This document shows, in pieces, positions 1 to 7,837 of a stretch of DNA of 64,000 bases; the first letter of the stretch is position 1; every line of letters starts with the position of its first letter. The stretch covers positions 310,001-374,000 of the forward strand of contig NZ_JAUSXO010000001.1 of NCBI RefSeq assembly GCF_030816075.1, written 5' to 3'. The notes beneath the pieces are model-generated. The model saw only the letters and a list, made by a program, of their open reading frames with translations, did not search any database and had not been told where the DNA came from. This DNA is from Arthrobacter agilis. GTDB taxonomy: Bacteria; Actinomycetota; Actinomycetes; Actinomycetales; Micrococcaceae. The position numbers and the translations under genes are program-made.

Positions 1-810
1 CTCCTCCAGCACGCCGGCGATGGACCTGGGCTTGAGCTGGAGGGAGATGATGGCGTTGAGGGGGAATCCGGCGGCCGCGGGTTCGACCTCGACACGCGGG
101 GACACCGCGCCGCTGCCCAGCAGGAGCTGCATCCCCCGATAGGCCGATGAACTGCTGATGCCGAGCTGTCGGGCCGCCTCGGCCGCGGAGATCCGGGCGT
201 TGGCCCCGAGCTCCGCCATGATTCTCACTTCGACGTCGCTCAGGTCCTCGAGCCCGCCGATCGGTGGCCTGTTGACGGGGATGACGTAGGTCTGGAGCGC
301 GGCCTGCTGCTCGTCGGACAGACGCTGGAGGCGCCATGACTGGCCCACCCGCTGGGATTCGAGCACCAACTGGCTCTCCGTGGAGGCCACCCCGGGAATC
401 GATGGGATGGTCCGCGTGAGGAGCTCGTCGATGTCGGTCCCGTGCAGGGGGAAGAGGTCCGCATAGATGTCTGCACTCCCCGTCGTGAGCAGGAGGAACT
501 GGATCTCCGGGATCGCCTTCAACGCCTCGGCGACGTCGGGCGCCCTGCCGGGCGTACACCGGAACCACAGCTGCCGGGGATTCCCCGACGTGACGAGCGG
601 CCAGGCGAAGCGCCCGATGACCCTCACCAGCCGCTCGCGCTGGAGGCGGTTCAGCCGTCGGGTGATGGTACTCGTGGGCTCGTCCAGGATCTCGGCGAGG
701 GCATTCGCCGGCACCCGGGGTGCGTGCTGCAGGGCGGCGACGATATCGAGATCTGTCTCATCCATGGCGGCGGGCCGGCTCGGGGGCTGCAGGGTCGGTA
801 CTGCGGTCAT
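1..810 (-). CDS. Lrp/AsnC-family regulator with two HTH halves, 3' end beyond window
   Basis: Transcriptional regulator, probably controlling the divergent operon at 1005-6228. Translating the minus strand from ATG at 810 gives 270 uninterrupted residues that run off the left edge. The first AsnC-type helix-turn-helix lies at about residues 16-62 (starts MDETDLDIVAAL) and is followed by a RAM-like ligand domain to about 155. A second AsnC-type HTH follows at about 188-240 (LSDVEVRIMAELGANARISA). Ordinary Lrp proteins are about 150 aa with one HTH; this is the double-length version known from actinobacteria, so some 50-70 residues are probably missing. The start is not certain: no good ribosome-binding site precedes either ATG (residue 1 or 16). 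A TAGTCT hexamer ends 7 bases before the first ATG, so a leaderless message is possible. Confidence 0.85.
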   Translation of the reverse strand, partial: MTAVPTLQPPSRPAAMDETDLDIVAALQHAPRVPANALAEILDEPTSTITRRLNRLQRERLVRVIGRFAWPLVTSGNPRQLWFRCTPGRAPDVAEALKAIPEIQFLLLTTGSADIYADLFPLHGTDIDELLTRTIPSIPGVASTESQLVLESQRVGQSWRLQRLSDEQQAALQTYVIPVNRPPIGGLEDLSDVEVRIMAELGANARISAAEAARQLGISSSSAYRGMQLLLGSGAVSPRVEVEPAAAGFPLNAIISLQLKPRSIAGVLEE

Positions 811-865
811 GCTGTCGAGACTACAGGTGGGTTGTTCACTCTGTACTGGGTTGTCGCTGGTTTTT

Positions 866-875
866 CTCATATGAG
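866..875. promoter_or_regulatory. CTCATATGAG palindrome, possible Lrp operator
   Basis: A perfect 10-bp palindrome in the 194-bp gap between the divergent Lrp-type gene and the deacetylase operon. It lies about 42 bases upstream of the candidate -35 box at 908, a usual place for an activator site. Assignment to the neighbouring regulator is inference from position only. Confidence 0.35.
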
Positions 876-907
876 GAGAGATTCCTGAACGAATTAACCG
901 TAAAGGG

Positions 908-936
908 TTGCCTGGCCGAACGAATCAGCTTACGTT
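908..936 (+). promoter_or_regulatory. Candidate sigma-70 type promoter of the deacetylase operon
   Basis: TTGCCT at 908-913, a 17-base spacer and TACGTT at 931-936, about 70 bases before the ATG at 1005. Both hexamers match the consensus at four of six positions and the spacing is optimal. No transcription evidence is available. Confidence 0.45.
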
Positions 937-1004
937 GATGGTGAGACGCGCACCACACCGGACCGTTGCGCGGAGCCTCCACCCTTCCAGGAGAAGAGAT
1001 CACC

Positions 1005-1922
1005 ATGACTGTTGCAGAACCCTGGCGCTGGCCCGAGGAGACGTGGAGGAGCCACGTCGAACGGGTTCGAGCAGGACGATCGCTCGTCGATGCCGATCAG
1101 GCGCGACGCTGGAAGGACGGGGCGAGAGCAGCCGTCCTGATCTCCTTCGACTCCGACCACGAGACGCCCTCACTGCGCGACGGTGAGACCTCGCCCGGGC
1201 GGATGGCGCAGGGAGAGTACGGTGCACGGGTGGCCGTGCCCCGCATCCTCGATCTGCTCGGGCGGTACGAGGTGCCGTCGTCGTTCTACATCCCGGCAGT
1301 CTGCGCACTGCTGCGGCCGGACGAGGTACCGGCCTATGTCGCCGCCGGTCACGAGGTGGCCGTCCACGGCTGGATCCACGAACGGAACACGCAGCTCACG
1401 TACGAGCAGGAACTGGACCTGCTGGGCCGGGCACTCGGCGTCCTCGAGGAACAGTCCGGTCAGCGGCCGGTCGGCATCCGCACACCGTCCTGGGACTTCT
1501 CGGACTCGACGCTGCGGGTCATCCGCGAGCTCGGATTCGCCTACGACTCCTCCCTGATGGCGGATGACGAACCCTACGAGCTCCTGGCAGACGGGGAGGC
1601 CACCGGCATCATCGAGATCCCGGTGGAGTGGATCCGCGACGATGCGCCGTATCTCATGATGGACCGTTTCGCGTCACTGCGGCCGTACATGGCGCCGCGC
1701 CACCTCGTCCAGATCTGGAAGGACGAGTTCGACGCCGCCTATGCCGCGGGAGGTGTCTTCCAGCTGACGCTGCACCCCCACATCATCGGGCACCGATCAC
1801 GCCTCGTGGTCCTCGAGGAACTCCTGAAGCACATCCGCACCCACGACGATGTCTGGGTGACCACGCACGCCGAGCTCGCCCACCACCTCCGTCCCGCACT
1901 CACCTCCGAGGAAAGCCAATGA
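1005..1922 (+). CDS. Polysaccharide deacetylase family (CE4/PuuE-like) hydrolase
   Basis: A 305-residue NodB-fold metal-dependent hydrolase. CE4 motifs are visible: SFDSDHE (Asp49/Asp51), the metal-binding pair in HGWIHE (His121, His125), the RTPSWDFS motif (Arg159) and a late HPH motif. No signal peptide or membrane segment is seen, so it is cytoplasmic. That fits the subgroup that hydrolyses small amides, ureides or cyclic imides (PuuE, imidase and HpPgdA-like) better than cell-wall deacetylases. The start is ATG 1005 because AGGAGA lies 8-10 bases upstream; the open frame extends further up without a good site. It is the first gene of a five-gene operon and its TGA overlaps the ATG of the transporter (ATGA). 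The exact substrate is unknown. Confidence 0.8.
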   Translation: MTVAEPWRWPEETWRSHVERVRAGRSLVDADQARRWKDGARAAVLISFDSDHETPSLRDGETSPGRMAQGEYGARVAVPRILDLLGRYEVPSSFYIPAVCALLRPDEVPAYVAAGHEVAVHGWIHERNTQLTYEQELDLLGRALGVLEEQSGQRPVGIRTPSWDFSDSTLRVIRELGFAYDSSLMADDEPYELLADGEATGIIEIPVEWIRDDAPYLMMDRFASLRPYMAPRHLVQIWKDEFDAAYAAGGVFQLTLHPHIIGHRSRLVVLEELLKHIRTHDDVWVTTHAELAHHLRPALTSEESQ

Positions 1923-3232
1923 GCGCAGAAACCACCGCCACGGCGGTTCACGACACGAAACTCAGCGCCCGCGGGCGGAAGGCCATCATCGCCGGCGGTA
2001 TCGGCAACGCCGTCGAATGGGTCGACTGGGCCGTCTACACGACGTTCTCGTCGATCTTCGCCCACCACTTCTTCCCACCGGGCGACCCGGTGGCGGCACT
2101 GCTCGCCACCCTGGCCATCTTCGCCGTCGGGTTCGTCATGCGTCCCGTCGGTGCGGCGGTCATGGGGACCTACGCCGACCGCCACGGGCGCAAGAAGGGC
2201 CTGGTGCTCACCATCGGCATGATGGCGGGGGCCACCGCCATCATCGGATTCGCTCCGACCTACGATGCGGTCGGCATCCTCGCCCCGATCATCCTGGTGA
2301 TCGCCCGGATGCTCCAGGGCTTCTCGGCCGGTGGCGAATTCGGCTCCTCCTCCGCGTTCCTGGTCGAATCCGCAGCGCCCAAGCGCCGTGCCTTCGCCGG
2401 CTCCTGGCAGCAGGTCTCGGTCGGCGCGGGTGTGCTCATCGCTTCCGGCATGGGCGCGATCATCACCTCCACCCTGTCTCCCGAGGCGCTGGACAGCTGG
2501 GGTTGGCGCCTGGCCTTCATCGTCGCCGCCCTGCTGGGGCTGGTGGGGTTGTGGCTGCGCTCCTCGGTCGAGGAGACGGACTCCTTCGCGACGGCCAAGG
2601 CCCAGGCCGAGGCATCGACCGAGACACGGCGCAATTCGCTCTTCACGATGTTCACCCAGCACCCGAAGGCAGCGATGAGGGTCTTCGGTATCACCATCGC
2701 CGGAACGCTCCTGTACTACATGTGGGTCTCCTACATGCCCACGTACGCCGCCGTCGCCACGGGTATGCCACTCAGCCAGGCACTCACGGCCAACTTCATC
2801 GCCGTCGGGGTGTTCCTGGTCCTCCTGCCGTTCGCCGGGATCCTGTCCGACAGGATCGGCCGCAAGCCCACCATGGCAGCCTTCGCCGGCGGGTTCCTCC
2901 TGTTCTCCTGGCCGGCCTTCGCCCTGCTGAACGGCAACTTCTGGATGCTGCTCCTCATCGAGCTGATCGGCGTCATCCTGCTGCTCGGCTACTCCGCGAA
3001 CTGCGCGGTCATCATGGCAGAGCAGTTCCCACCGGAGGTCCGGGCCACCGGTATCGGCCTGCCGTACGCCCTCGCCGTCGCGATCTTCGGTGGCACGGCG
3101 CCCTACATCACCACCTGGATGAACACGAACGGATACGGCGGACTCGTGTGGGTCTACTGCGCCATCGCTGCAGCGATCGGCCTGGTCGTGTACCTGACGA
3201 TGCCCGAGACGAAGGGGAAGGCGCTCGATTGA
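1919..3232 (+). CDS. MFS transporter, metabolite:H+ symporter (MHS) family
   Basis: A 437-residue inner-membrane symporter with about 12 hydrophobic segments. MHS-family hallmarks are present: an N-terminal GNAVEWVDWAVYTTF segment, the ADRHGRKKGL loop between TM2 and TM3, RMLQGFSAGGEFGSS in TM4 and DRIGRK in the central repeat. Characterised members carry small organic acids, osmolytes or dicarboxylates such as alpha-ketoglutarate, citrate, proline/betaine and shikimate. The gene overlaps the deacetylase by 4 bases (ATGA) and the next gene by 4 bases (TTGA), so translation is coupled. It is probably the importer for the compound degraded by this operon; the substrate is not deducible from sequence. 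Confidence 0.85.
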   Translation: MSAETTATAVHDTKLSARGRKAIIAGGIGNAVEWVDWAVYTTFSSIFAHHFFPPGDPVAALLATLAIFAVGFVMRPVGAAVMGTYADRHGRKKGLVLTIGMMAGATAIIGFAPTYDAVGILAPIILVIARMLQGFSAGGEFGSSSAFLVESAAPKRRAFAGSWQQVSVGAGVLIASGMGAIITSTLSPEALDSWGWRLAFIVAALLGLVGLWLRSSVEETDSFATAKAQAEASTETRRNSLFTMFTQHPKAAMRVFGITIAGTLLYYMWVSYMPTYAAVATGMPLSQALTANFIAVGVFLVLLPFAGILSDRIGRKPTMAAFAGGFLLFSWPAFALLNGNFWMLLLIELIGVILLLGYSANCAVIMAEQFPPEVRATGIGLPYALAVAIFGGTAPYITTWMNTNGYGGLVWVYCAIAAAIGLVVYLTMPETKGKALD

Positions 3233-4023
3233 TACGCCACATCGTCGTGACAGGAGCGGCCAGCGGGATCGGCCGGCAGACAGCACTGCGCTTCGCGGCG
3301 CTCGGGGACCGGCTCACCCTGGTCGACGTCCAGCAGGACCGCCTCGACGCCGTCGCAACCGAATGCGGGACCGCAGGCGCGGACGATGTCCGCACCGCGG
3401 TGCTGGACCTCCGGTCGGGCACCGCCCCGCGGACCATGATCGAGGAAGCCTGGGACATCGCGCCCGTCGACGTCCTCGTGAACTCTGCGGGCGTCTACCC
3501 GGCCACCCCCTTCCGCAGCCTCGACGCGGACACCTGGGATGCCGTCCTGGACCTGAACACCAGGGCGCCGCTCCTGGCGACCGTGGCGCTGGCCAACAAG
3601 GCGGTCGACGCCGGACGGCGGGCGAACGTCGTCAACATCTCCTCGGGCGCCGCCCTCCGCGCACGTCCGGGTGCCGCACCCTACGCGACGTCGAAGGCAG
3701 CCCTCGAGATGGCGACGCGGGCCTCCGCACTGGAACTCGGACCGCTGGGCATCCGGGTCAATGCCGTCGCACCGGGATTCGTGACCGTCGACAGCACCGC
3801 CAACCCGGTGACCGAGGACTACGCCGCCGCAGTGTCCGGGAATCCGCTCGGACGCAGGGGAGTGCCGGACGACATCGCGCGGGCGGTCGTCTGGCTCGCG
3901 GGCGACGAGGCGGAATGGATCACGGGGGAGATCCTGCGGGTCGACGGTGGATCCTCCGCCGGCGCCCTGAACCTACCCCTGCACTGGCCCACCGACCTCA
4001 CCAAGAAGGAGCAGCATGACTGA
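3229..4023 (+). CDS. SDR-family NAD(P)-dependent dehydrogenase
   Basis: A 264-residue classical short-chain dehydrogenase. The cofactor motif TGAASGIG is near the N-terminus, NSAG sits at the end of beta-4, the catalytic Ser is in NISSGAA and the Tyr-Lys pair in YATSK. The C-terminus has a typical DGGSSAG ending. The start is inferred as TTG 3229, which overlaps the TGA of the transporter; the same frame stays open for 1.2 kb upstream, but that part lies inside the transporter gene and is not a fusion. The last 8 bases overlap the start of the PanE-like gene. It presumably oxidises or reduces a hydroxy/keto intermediate of the operon's pathway. Confidence 0.85.
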   Translation: MIRHIVVTGAASGIGRQTALRFAALGDRLTLVDVQQDRLDAVATECGTAGADDVRTAVLDLRSGTAPRTMIEEAWDIAPVDVLVNSAGVYPATPFRSLDADTWDAVLDLNTRAPLLATVALANKAVDAGRRANVVNISSGAALRARPGAAPYATSKAALEMATRASALELGPLGIRVNAVAPGFVTVDSTANPVTEDYAAAVSGNPLGRRGVPDDIARAVVWLAGDEAEWITGEILRVDGGSSAGALNLPLHWPTDLTKKEQHD

Positions 4024-5032
4024 CCACCCGTACACGATCGTCGGCGCGGGCGCCATCGGCGGCACGCTGGCCGTGCATCTCCACGCCCAGGGCGTCCCCG
4101 TCCAGCTGATCGACGCGGACCATGACCACATCGCGGCGATCCGGGCAGGAGGGCTGCGGGTCGACAGCCCCCAGGGCACGATCACCGCAGACCTCCCCGC
4201 ATTCACGCTCGACGACGCCCCGCAGGAACTCGACCGGGTGCTGCTCGCGGTGAAGGCCCAGGCCACCGAGAGCGCGGCAGCGTGGATCGCTCCGCGCCTC
4301 GCCACCGACGGCTACGTGGCCTCCCTGCAGAACGGCCTCAACGAGGCGACGATCGCCCGGCATGTCGGGACCGAGAGGACCGTCGCCGCGTTCGTCGACC
4401 TGTTCGCGGACGTCGTCGGACCCGGCGTCATCAAGGACGGCGGATCCGGCGGCATGGCGATCGGCGAATTCGCCGGCGGCACCAGCGCACGGACCCGCCG
4501 GCTGGCGGAGGATCTGCGGCACTGGGGTACGCCGAAGGTGACGGGCAACGTGCAGGGCTATCTCTGGTCGAAGCTCGGGTTCGGCGCGATGCTCACGGCG
4601 ACCGCCCTCGCGGATCGCGACATGAGCGAGTTGATCGACCGCCACCGTCCCGCCATGAACGGCCTCGCAGCAGAGGTCTTCGACGTCGCCGCGGCCGAGT
4701 CCGTGGAGCTCGAACCCTTCGATGCCTTCGACCCGGCGTGCTACCGCCGGGGAGCCGACCCTGATCGGACCACGGCGGCCACCGACGCCCTCGTCGCGTG
4801 GCTGGCGACACAGAGCAAGACCCGCTCCGGTATCTGGCGTGACATCGTGGTGCGCAAACGGCCCACCGAGGTCCCGACGCAGTACCTCCCGGTGCTCGCC
4901 CTGGCCGAACGCCACGGCATCGCGACGCCCCTGCTCCAGGACCTGCTGACGCTGATCCGGCAGCGTGAGGCGGACACCATCGACATGAGCGAGGACCATC
5001 TCGCGGCCCTCGACCGGAAGGCGGCATCCTGA
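4016..5032 (+). CDS. Ketopantoate reductase (PanE/ApbA) family protein
   Basis: A 338-residue NADPH-dependent 2-oxoacid reductase-like protein. An N-terminal Rossmann fold begins YTIVGAGAIGG, followed by LLAVKAQ (the conserved Lys of the PanE family) and LQNGLNE. The C-terminal helical domain carries SKLGFGAM, which supplies the catalytic Lys region. True pantothenate-pathway PanE is usually about 300 aa and sits elsewhere. The location in a catabolic operon, 8-base overlap with the SDR gene and 2-base gap to the amidohydrolase, suggests that it acts on another 2-oxo or 2-hydroxy acid. The ATG follows an AGGAGC ribosome-binding site. Confidence 0.8.
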   Translation: MTDHPYTIVGAGAIGGTLAVHLHAQGVPVQLIDADHDHIAAIRAGGLRVDSPQGTITADLPAFTLDDAPQELDRVLLAVKAQATESAAAWIAPRLATDGYVASLQNGLNEATIARHVGTERTVAAFVDLFADVVGPGVIKDGGSGGMAIGEFAGGTSARTRRLAEDLRHWGTPKVTGNVQGYLWSKLGFGAMLTATALADRDMSELIDRHRPAMNGLAAEVFDVAAAESVELEPFDAFDPACYRRGADPDRTTAATDALVAWLATQSKTRSGIWRDIVVRKRPTEVPTQYLPVLALAERHGIATPLLQDLLTLIRQREADTIDMSEDHLAALDRKAAS

Positions 5033-5034
5033 TC

Positions 5035-6228
5035 ATGGCTCCGACATCCCAGCTCCGCTCCTGGATGGAGTCGCACCGCGACGAGATGGTGCAGGACCTC
5101 AGGGACTACGCCTCCGTCGAGACACCCTCCGATGACAAGGAACTCCTCGACAGCGGCCTCGCCTGGCTCGAAGGATGGCTGCACGAACGGCTCGGCGCAC
5201 CGGCCTCCCGCCGTGTGATCGACGGCGGGCAGTACGGGGACATGGCGATCGCCGACTATACCGCGGGGAGTCATGACGGCGAGTGGCTGACGGCGTTGTG
5301 CCACTACGACACGGTGTGGTCGAAGGGGACGGTGGACGACTGGCCGCCGAGCATCGAGGGAGACCGGCTGACAGGGCCCGGGGTCTTCGACATGAAGGCC
5401 GGGCTGGTGCAGCTGGTCTGGGCGCTGAAGGCCGCTGCAGCACTCGACCTCCCGCGCCCGCATGTCCGGCTGGTGCTCAACGGCGACGAGGAGATCGGCA
5501 GTCCCGTGTCCCGACCGGTCATCGAGGAAGCGGTCTCCCGCGGCGGCGCCGTCTTCGTGTTCGAGGCGAGCGCGGACGGTGCCATCAAGACGGCACGGAA
5601 GGGCGTCGGGATCTTCCGCGTCGAGGCGCGGGGCATCGAGGCCCACGCGGGGCTCGATCCCGAGGTGGGGGCCAGTGCCATCGACGAGATCGCGCGCGTC
5701 GTCGCCCAGTTGCATGACGCGGCCGATCTCACGGCGGGGACGTCCATCAACGTCGGGCTCCTGGCGGGCGGCACCCGGACCAATGTCACGGCCGGCGTCG
5801 CGATCGCGGACGTCGACGTCCGGGTGTCGTCGGCCGCCGAAGCTGCGCGCGTCGATGCGCTTCTGGCCGATCTGGCGCCGAAGGACCCGCGGGCGTCCCT
5901 GACGGTGAGCGGGGGCTGGAACCGCCCCGTGATGACCCGCTCGGCGGGCACTGCGGATCTCTTCGCGCGGGCGGTCGAGGTAGCCGGGAGTCTCGGTCTC
6001 ACGCTGACGGAGACGTCGGTGGGCGGGGCCAGCGACGGCAACTTCGCTGCCGCCCTGGGCCATCCGGTGCTGGACGGTCTCGGTGCGGTGGGAGCCGGCG
6101 CCCACGCGCGCAACGAGTGGGTCAGCCTCGACGGGCTCGTCGAGCGTGCCTGCCTGGCGGCGGGCCTGCTGGAGTCCGTCGCCCGTGACGCGGCCGTGCC
6201 AAGCGAGGACGACCGGGTGGGGGTCTAG
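5035..6228 (+). CDS. M20-family amidohydrolase/carboxypeptidase (CPG2-like)
   Basis: A 397-residue di-zinc metallohydrolase. Visible M20 motifs are CHYDTVWSKG (first metal His and Asp), GPGVFDMKAG (bridging Asp), NGDEEIGS (catalytic Glu pair), the dimerisation-domain His in RGIEAHAG and a C-terminal GAGAHARNEWV metal-ligand motif. The HYDTV spacing is closest to the glutamate carboxypeptidase G2/ArgE-like branch, whose members cleave N-acyl or N-carbamoyl amino acids. There is no signal peptide, so it is cytoplasmic. It is the last gene of the operon, 2 bases after the PanE-like stop. It likely releases an amino acid from the product of the upstream deacetylase; the order of steps is inference. 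Confidence 0.85.
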   Translation: MAPTSQLRSWMESHRDEMVQDLRDYASVETPSDDKELLDSGLAWLEGWLHERLGAPASRRVIDGGQYGDMAIADYTAGSHDGEWLTALCHYDTVWSKGTVDDWPPSIEGDRLTGPGVFDMKAGLVQLVWALKAAAALDLPRPHVRLVLNGDEEIGSPVSRPVIEEAVSRGGAVFVFEASADGAIKTARKGVGIFRVEARGIEAHAGLDPEVGASAIDEIARVVAQLHDAADLTAGTSINVGLLAGGTRTNVTAGVAIADVDVRVSSAAEAARVDALLADLAPKDPRASLTVSGGWNRPVMTRSAGTADLFARAVEVAGSLGLTLTETSVGGASDGNFAAALGHPVLDGLGAVGAGAHARNEWVSLDGLVERACLAAGLLESVARDAAVPSEDDRVGV

Positions 6229-6321
6229 ACGCGTCGCAAGGGATCCTGAAGGCCGGCGCCGATCCCGGCGGCTACGCTGGTCAGGGCCGCAGAACGGGCG
6301 GCGCCGGCTACAGGGAGAACA

Positions 6322-6930
6322 GTGCAGGGTCTCAATTTCACCGCGATCGACTTCGAGACCGCGAACAGCAAGCGCGGCTCCGTCTGCGCCGTCGGCCTCG
6401 CGAAGGTACGGCACGGCGTCGTCGTCGATACGGCGTCCTGGCTGATCAGGCCCCCGCACTCCGTGAGCGACTTCGCCCCGCGGAACATCGACGTCCACGG
6501 CATCCGCCCCGCCGATGTCCGGTCGGCTCCGCGGTGGCCTGAGAGCCTGCAGCGCATCCAGGCCTTCGCCGGGAACGATCCGTTCGTGGCTCACAACGCC
6601 TCCTTCGACCGGTCCGTGCTGCGCGGCGCGTGCACGGAGTCGGGGCTCGCGGTCCCGGAGACTCCCTTCCATTGCTCCGTCGCGCTCGCGCGGCGCGTCC
6701 TCGGGCTCGCCTCGAACCGGCTGCCGGACGTCGCGGCGGCCCTCGGGCTGGGAGGGTTCCGGCACCACGACGCCGGCAGTGACGCCGGGATCTGCGCAGC
6801 GGCCGTCGTCGAGATCGCACGGCTGCACGGATTGCCGTCGCTGGACGCGCTGTGGCCGGCGGTGAGGCCGGCAGCCCGCCCGGCGTCGACCGGCTCCCAC
6901 CGCTACGCGAGGACCTCCGGCGCCGCGTGA
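6322..6930 (+). CDS. DEDDh 3'-5' exonuclease (DnaQ/epsilon-like)
   Basis: A 202-residue stand-alone exonuclease of the DNA polymerase III epsilon fold. Exo I is AIDFETAN (Asp and Glu), Exo II is FVAHNASFDRSVL, and Exo III has the His-Asp arrangement in HHDAGSDA. No BRCT or helicase domain follows, so it is a minimal housekeeping or repair nuclease. The start is GTG 6322, with GGGAGA about 5 bases upstream. The gene runs convergently into the GntR regulator, with which its last 28 bases overlap. Confidence 0.85.
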   Translation: MQGLNFTAIDFETANSKRGSVCAVGLAKVRHGVVVDTASWLIRPPHSVSDFAPRNIDVHGIRPADVRSAPRWPESLQRIQAFAGNDPFVAHNASFDRSVLRGACTESGLAVPETPFHCSVALARRVLGLASNRLPDVAAALGLGGFRHHDAGSDAGICAAAVVEIARLHGLPSLDALWPAVRPAARPASTGSHRYARTSGAA

Positions 6931-7682
6931 GGCAGGGGGGACTCCGGCACCCCGTTCTTGTGCGCCTCCTCGTTCCACAGCGTGCTCATCTCGTTCATCG
7001 CCCGCGTCATGATGGCCAGCATCGCCGCGTGCGCGTCGGAGGAGTTGGCACGCTGGATGGCGCTGGCCACGTCCACGTGCATCTGCAGGGCCTCCTCGTG
7101 GGGGTGCTGCGGCATCAGCCCGTAGTGCGTACGGCCCGTGAGCACCTCCGCGACGAGCGAGTCCAGCATCCCAAACATCTCGTTGCCCGAACTGGACAGC
7201 ACGAGGCGGTGGAACTGGATGTCGAGCCGCAGGAACAGCTCGGTGTCGCCACTGCGTCCGGCCTCCCACAGTTTCCCCGACAGGCCCATCAGCTCACTCG
7301 CGCTGGCCAGGGGTGCCCGCAGCGCAGCGAGCGCAGCGGCCTGGGGTTCAACGGCGGTCCGGAGTTCGGACAGTGAGCGCAGCTGGGCCACACGCCCGTG
7401 CGAGGCCAGGCGCCACCGGATGACCTGGGGGTCGTAGAGATTCCACTCGGTCGCCGGCCGCACCTGCACGCCCACGCGGCGGCGCGAGGCCACCATACCC
7501 ATGGACGCCAGGACCCGCAGCGCCTCGCGCACCACGGAGCGCGACACCCCGAAGCGTTCCTCGAGCTCGTCGATCCGCACCACGGAGCCGCTCGCCATCT
7601 CTCCCCGGCACACGGCGAGGCCCAATCGGTCCACGGTGGTGGCATGGAGGTCCGACGCCGGGAGGAGGTGGGTCTGGGACAT
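6903..7682 (-). CDS. GntR family regulator, FCD/FadR subfamily
   Basis: A 259-residue regulator. The N-terminal winged HTH (VDRLGLAVCRGEMASGSVV, then FGVSRSVVREALRVLASMG) is followed by an all-helical FCD ligand domain with the conserved D-x3-H (LDIQFHRLV) and later helices. The FCD subfamily usually senses organic or sugar acids. It is divergent from the importer/dgoD operon at 7838, so it probably represses that operon in the absence of an aldonic acid. The ORF is open 33 codons further upstream; ATG 7682 is chosen because the extension has no family similarity. The 155-bp gap to 7838 contains TTGACA at 7741-7746 beside an AAAG-6-CTTT inverted pair, a plausible promoter/operator. Confidence 0.85.
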   Translation of the reverse strand: MSQTHLLPASDLHATTVDRLGLAVCRGEMASGSVVRIDELEERFGVSRSVVREALRVLASMGMVASRRRVGVQVRPATEWNLYDPQVIRWRLASHGRVAQLRSLSELRTAVEPQAAALAALRAPLASASELMGLSGKLWEAGRSGDTELFLRLDIQFHRLVLSSSGNEMFGMLDSLVAEVLTGRTHYGLMPQHPHEEALQMHVDVASAIQRANSSDAHAAMLAIMTRAMNEMSTLWNEEAHKNGVPESPLPHAAPEVLA

Positions 7683-7837
7683 GGGGGTGAGCCTAACAAA
7701 AGCACACGAGTCGGATTTGAGGGGTTCAAAAGTATGATCTTTGACATTAGGGTGAGGGCTTACAGCAGATGTAACGCTCATCTACTCCCAGCGCCGCTCA
7801 CTGCCGGTGCTCCTCAATGAAGAGAAGTGGAGAAATC

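Noticed and set aside
2017-4023. 668-residue open frame looking like a fusion to the SDR protein
   Set aside because: Its first 400 residues lie in the wrong frame of the transporter gene and are an Arg/His-rich artefact of high GC; only 3229-4023 is the SDR.
4741-7269. 842-residue minus-strand open frame
   Set aside because: Antisense to PanE-like, M20 and exonuclease genes; composition is typical of a shadow frame.
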